Shown: in pieces, positions 63,801 to 64,000 of the stretch
How positions within the stretch are numbered: the first letter of the stretch is position 1
How the letters are laid out: each line of letters begins with the position of its first letter
NCBI RefSeq assembly: GCF_000003815.2
Contig: NW_023365733.1
Coordinates: 64,001 to 128,000 of the forward strand
Direction: 5' to 3'
Length of the DNA stretch: 64,000 bases
Origin: Branchiostoma floridae
Lineage: Eukaryota; Chordata; Leptocardii; Amphioxiformes; Branchiostomatidae
Made by a program: the position numbers and the translations under genes
Notes under the pieces: generated by a model
Told to the model about the DNA's origin: nothing
What the model saw: only the letters and a program-made list of their open reading frames with translations
Databases searched by the model: none

Positions 63801-64000
63801 AAGTGATTATGATAACAATGACACCTAACTGCAACATTCTGATCACATTTAACTATCTTTCAACAGCAAAGGCGTTTGCACACAATATAAACGCTACTAC
63901 AATAAATCAAGATCTTCCCTCTTAAAATTACAGATATAGATGTTTCAAACCAACTGCCGTGTCCGCCAGTCATTGGTATTGCAGTTTGAGGTTTTAACAC
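48735..64000 (+). CDS. Gene D: HYR/sushi protein related to gene B (5' part; continues past window)
   Basis: ATG at 48735 and ten phase-consistent exons (529 residues in the window), then a doubtful eleventh at the edge. Order: signal peptide 1-20; N-terminal segment with TCYI (30-75); globular segment 76-118; hydrophobic helix ending PPPP 119-149; HYR 150-233 split by a phase-2 intron; sushi 234-304; sushi 305-365; HYR 366-451; sushi 452-529. Exons 1-7 follow gene B exons 1-3 and 5-8 in phase and content, and exon 10 shows the CxxGYWDW-type sushi of gene B exon 11, so the two are paralogues on opposite strands. A 5.3-kb intron between exons 2 and 3 contains the assembly gap, and an exon could be hidden there. 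Whether the protein is secreted or anchored cannot be seen. Confidence 0.75.
48825..50189 (+). other. Gene D intron 1
   Basis: 1.4 kb, AT-rich. No recognised element or exon. Confidence 0.5.
50190..50324 (+). CDS. Gene D exon 2: N-terminal segment with TCYI
   Basis: Acceptor tatttttag| and phase-0 reading EIFIRRDAGVSTCYISVG. The cysteine is residue 13, as in gene B exon 2. The 3' border is uncertain: gag|gtgttt at 50324 or tcg|gtaggg at 50237, both phase 0. Confidence 0.6.
50685..51266. other. Assembly gap (582 N)
   Basis: Unknown bases within gene D intron 2. Open frames across it are meaningless. Confidence 1.
51691..51718. repeat. Short hairpin tgacaataaata / tatttattgtca
   Basis: Twelve-base arms around acaa. 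No function evident. Confidence 0.7.
51935..52005 (+). repeat. Dispersed repeat R4, copy 1
   Basis: tgtgttacgccgaacggcgg, ttataccagctatatagatacagatacaga. Inverted relative at 55498-55565. Confidence 0.75.
52970..53365 (+). repeat. Diverged tandem duplication, copy 1
   Basis: It shares agtaatagatctgtt.ataatca, cgaggcgagcctaat-type text, gtcc.cg.g.ata, ttgtacag...ttct and ccagtacaatt.ata.gaatatttt with 54480-54900, about 1.5 kb downstream. Confidence 0.7.
53364..53440. repeat. Compound GA / GT / TTTG microsatellite
   Basis: (GA)n followed by (TG)n and (TTTG)n. Confidence 0.95.
54100..54460 (-). mobile_element. tRNA-derived SINE
   Basis: On the minus strand the 5' end has gatcgcgtgtttggcactat, then a B-box-like gagttcgaatcctg, followed by ttgtgcccttgagaaaggcactttacac, a conserved segment of many marine-invertebrate tRNA SINEs. 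The body reads gcacctagcttcggctaggg and ggacgttaaatgtgtttgggg. No coding capacity is expected. Confidence 0.65.
54470..54905 (+). repeat. Diverged tandem duplication, copy 2
   Basis: The second copy of the 52970-53365 unit, placed just after the SINE. Confidence 0.7.
55498..55565 (-). repeat. Dispersed repeat R4, copy 2 (inverted)
   Basis: Reverse complement reads tgtgttacgcctaagggcgg, ttataccggctctatacatacagatacaga. Confidence 0.75.
55616..55745 (+). CDS. Gene D exon 3: globular N-terminal segment
   Basis: Acceptor ttgcttgtcttgcag|, phase 0 to 1, 43 codons: KVALYKPATMFLLHGNIAVL, then WFCKDATEYLVIGD. Phase pattern equals gene B exon 3. No named domain. Confidence 0.78.
56035..56455. mobile_element. 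hAT-like miniature element with 8-bp target duplication
   Basis: Termini taggggtgggtaccggtaca and tgtaccgatacccagcccta form an inverted repeat. gttctggt occurs directly outside on both sides (56027-56034 and 56456-56463). The 8-bp duplication and subterminal ccggt repeats fit hAT elements. 421 bp, no transposase. Confidence 0.85.
56750..56842 (+). CDS. Gene D exon 4: hydrophobic segment ending in Pro
   Basis: Phase 1-1, 31 codons: EIQRVTPQVAAGLISAALSV, then FCFILCKPPPP. Placed directly before the HYR like gene B exon 5. The hydrophobic stretch is long enough for a membrane-inserted helix, but this is not certain. Confidence 0.75.
57055..57185. mobile_element. Small hairpin element related to 19610-20063
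   Basis: caagcaattggatatgattttggaaacggt and its inverse ccgcttccaaaagcatatcc..gtgcttaagtaattgcc match the arms of the 19.6-kb element. Confidence 0.65.
57609..57732 (+). CDS. Gene D exon 5: first half of HYR domain 1
   Basis: Phase 1 to 2: DRTVPKIECPNDIHVPVRPL, ASVSWIEPIAWDDRDPYV. Donor tc|gtgcgt chosen because only it gives the phase required by exon 6, the same phase-2 split as gene B. Confidence 0.8.
57733..58422 (+). other. Gene D intron 5
   Basis: 0.7 kb, with a CA/TA-rich microsatellite patch near 57900-58030. No exon seen. Confidence 0.5.
58423..58550 (+). CDS. Gene D exon 6: second half of HYR domain 1
   Basis: Phase 2 to 1: RRDPEWLKPGVILQSGVHKV, then TYSAVDASGNSISCSFFIIV D. H-K-V-x-Y-x-A-x-D-x-SGN-x-x-x-C-x-F is the HYR end. 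Confidence 0.88.
58962..59174 (+). CDS. Gene D exon 7: sushi (CCP) domain 1
   Basis: Phase 1-1, 71 codons: VTRCPHPSLIIPQVEEG, TTFVATCKHGYTLSDGSS, SRTCGSSGAWDGTEVMC. Four cysteines and the Trp are in place. Confidence 0.9.
59213..60412. mobile_element. 1.2-kb inverted-repeat element with ccgaaaacaa subrepeats
   Basis: The left end ggtctcactaaataccg is followed by some ten ccgaaaacaa units (to about 59350). The right part (about 60165-60395) has the inverse ttgttttcgg units with aattaaaag spacers, ending cggtatttagtgagacc. The GCFRLFSV-type open frames within it are products of the decamer. Confidence 0.8.
60890..61072 (+). CDS. Gene D exon 8: sushi (CCP) domain 2 with GC donor
   Basis: Phase 1-1, 61 codons: GVQCDPLRLPYRGNVSCTDG, VCTYSCDEGFGISSG, RVCTAAAEWTGIEPRC. 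The exon ends acag|gcaagt, a GC-AG type donor with otherwise perfect consensus. Confidence 0.9.
61247..61504 (+). CDS. Gene D exon 9: HYR domain 2
   Basis: Phase 1-1, 86 codons: DTIKPEIVDCPGPL, VTVVWVEPTVVDNVDYS, EGHPPGSSFAVGTHKIVYTA, TPCEFTVSV. Single-exon HYR like gene B exon 10. Confidence 0.95.
61848..62081 (+). CDS. Gene D exon 10: sushi (CCP) domain 3, long form
   Basis: Phase 1-1, 78 codons: EITCPVVYKKPYQIVTCPSG, YGSRCEFSCEDGSRLIG, YCGRRGD, VGYWDWDRL, PRCQ. Parallel to gene B exon 11 (YGSTC, VGYWDWGG). Confidence 0.92.
62230..63720 (+). repeat. Dispersed repeat R1, copy 4, with internal duplication
   Basis: Two successive units (about 62290-62825 and 62835-63290) share gtagcggttg.ggaaaggaaggtcgtgttcg, aacggatcctgataatatttgg and gcaaatca...aatttgcataatt. 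It ends gtggaactctagttg. Minus-strand frames with TFVFLT..LPNIIRI come from this repeat and are not genes. Confidence 0.8.
63934..64000 (+). CDS. Gene D exon 11 (partial, doubtful): start of a sushi domain
   Basis: After a good acceptor (cttaaaattacag|) the expected phase-1 reading is DIDVSNQLPCPPVIGIAV followed by TGA at about 63988. LPCPP resembles a sushi start, but the stop means a short last exon, an early donor (attg|gtattg), a sequence error, or a decayed exon. Confidence 0.4.

Noticed and set aside
1-64000. CRISPR arrays, prokaryotic operons, rRNA or intact tRNA genes
   Set aside because: None seen; the tandem arrays lack uniform unique spacers and the only tRNA-like sequence is the SINE head.

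Overview
The window looks like nuclear DNA of an invertebrate deuterostome, most probably an amphioxus (Branchiostoma). This is inferred from small exons in long, repeat-rich introns, chains of sushi/HYR/EGF/pentraxin/TSP1 modules, many small inverted-repeat transposons, and an assembly gap of 582 Ns. No prokaryotic features are seen. Exons were found by reading both strands for open segments with AG/GT borders and were accepted when consecutive phases agreed.

Layout. (A) 717-1213, plus strand: the last two exons of a gene ending in the fibrinogen-like half-domain typical of contactin-associated/neurexin-IV proteins. (B) 37722 down to 3419, minus strand: a phase-consistent 28-exon gene of about 1651 residues. 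Its order is signal peptide, unfamiliar N-terminal region, HYR, two sushi, HYR, two sushi, an unrecognised six-cysteine module, two ephrin-receptor-like (GCC2_GCC3) repeats, pentraxin/LamG, two EGF, TSP1, sushi, a second copy of the six-cysteine module, GCC2_GCC3, Thr-rich stalk, transmembrane helix, and a cytoplasmic tail encoded by a separate last exon. (C) 47534 down to 40397, minus strand: a shorter relative (signal peptide, EMI tail, EGF, EGF, sushi, possibly one more sushi, EGF, HYR, sushi) that stops inside a third copy of the six-cysteine module. (D) 48735 to beyond 64000, plus strand: a relative of B that shares its unusual N-terminal exons and its split HYR, followed by sushi, sushi, HYR, sushi. 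A and B are tail to tail, C lies upstream of B on the same strand, and C and D are head to head with 1.2 kb between their start codons. The domain set is that of SVEP1-like adhesion/complement-control proteins. B looks like a membrane-tethered version, and C and D may be secreted. Joint action in one extracellular process is inference.

Introns carry many mobile elements: a 2.8-kb foldback element with ~121-bp internal repeats, a truncated mariner with TA target duplication lying against it, small elements of Mutator-like, Harbinger-like, pogo-like and hAT-like type recognised from TIRs and target duplications, a 1.2-kb element with 10-bp subrepeats, a tRNA-derived SINE, LINE fragments, several dispersed repeat families and microsatellites.

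The most interesting signals are the six-cysteine module with signature C-x25-C-x5/6-C-x8-C in three copies, the shared N-terminal module of B and D, and the stop/splice choice that decides whether B has a cytoplasmic tail.
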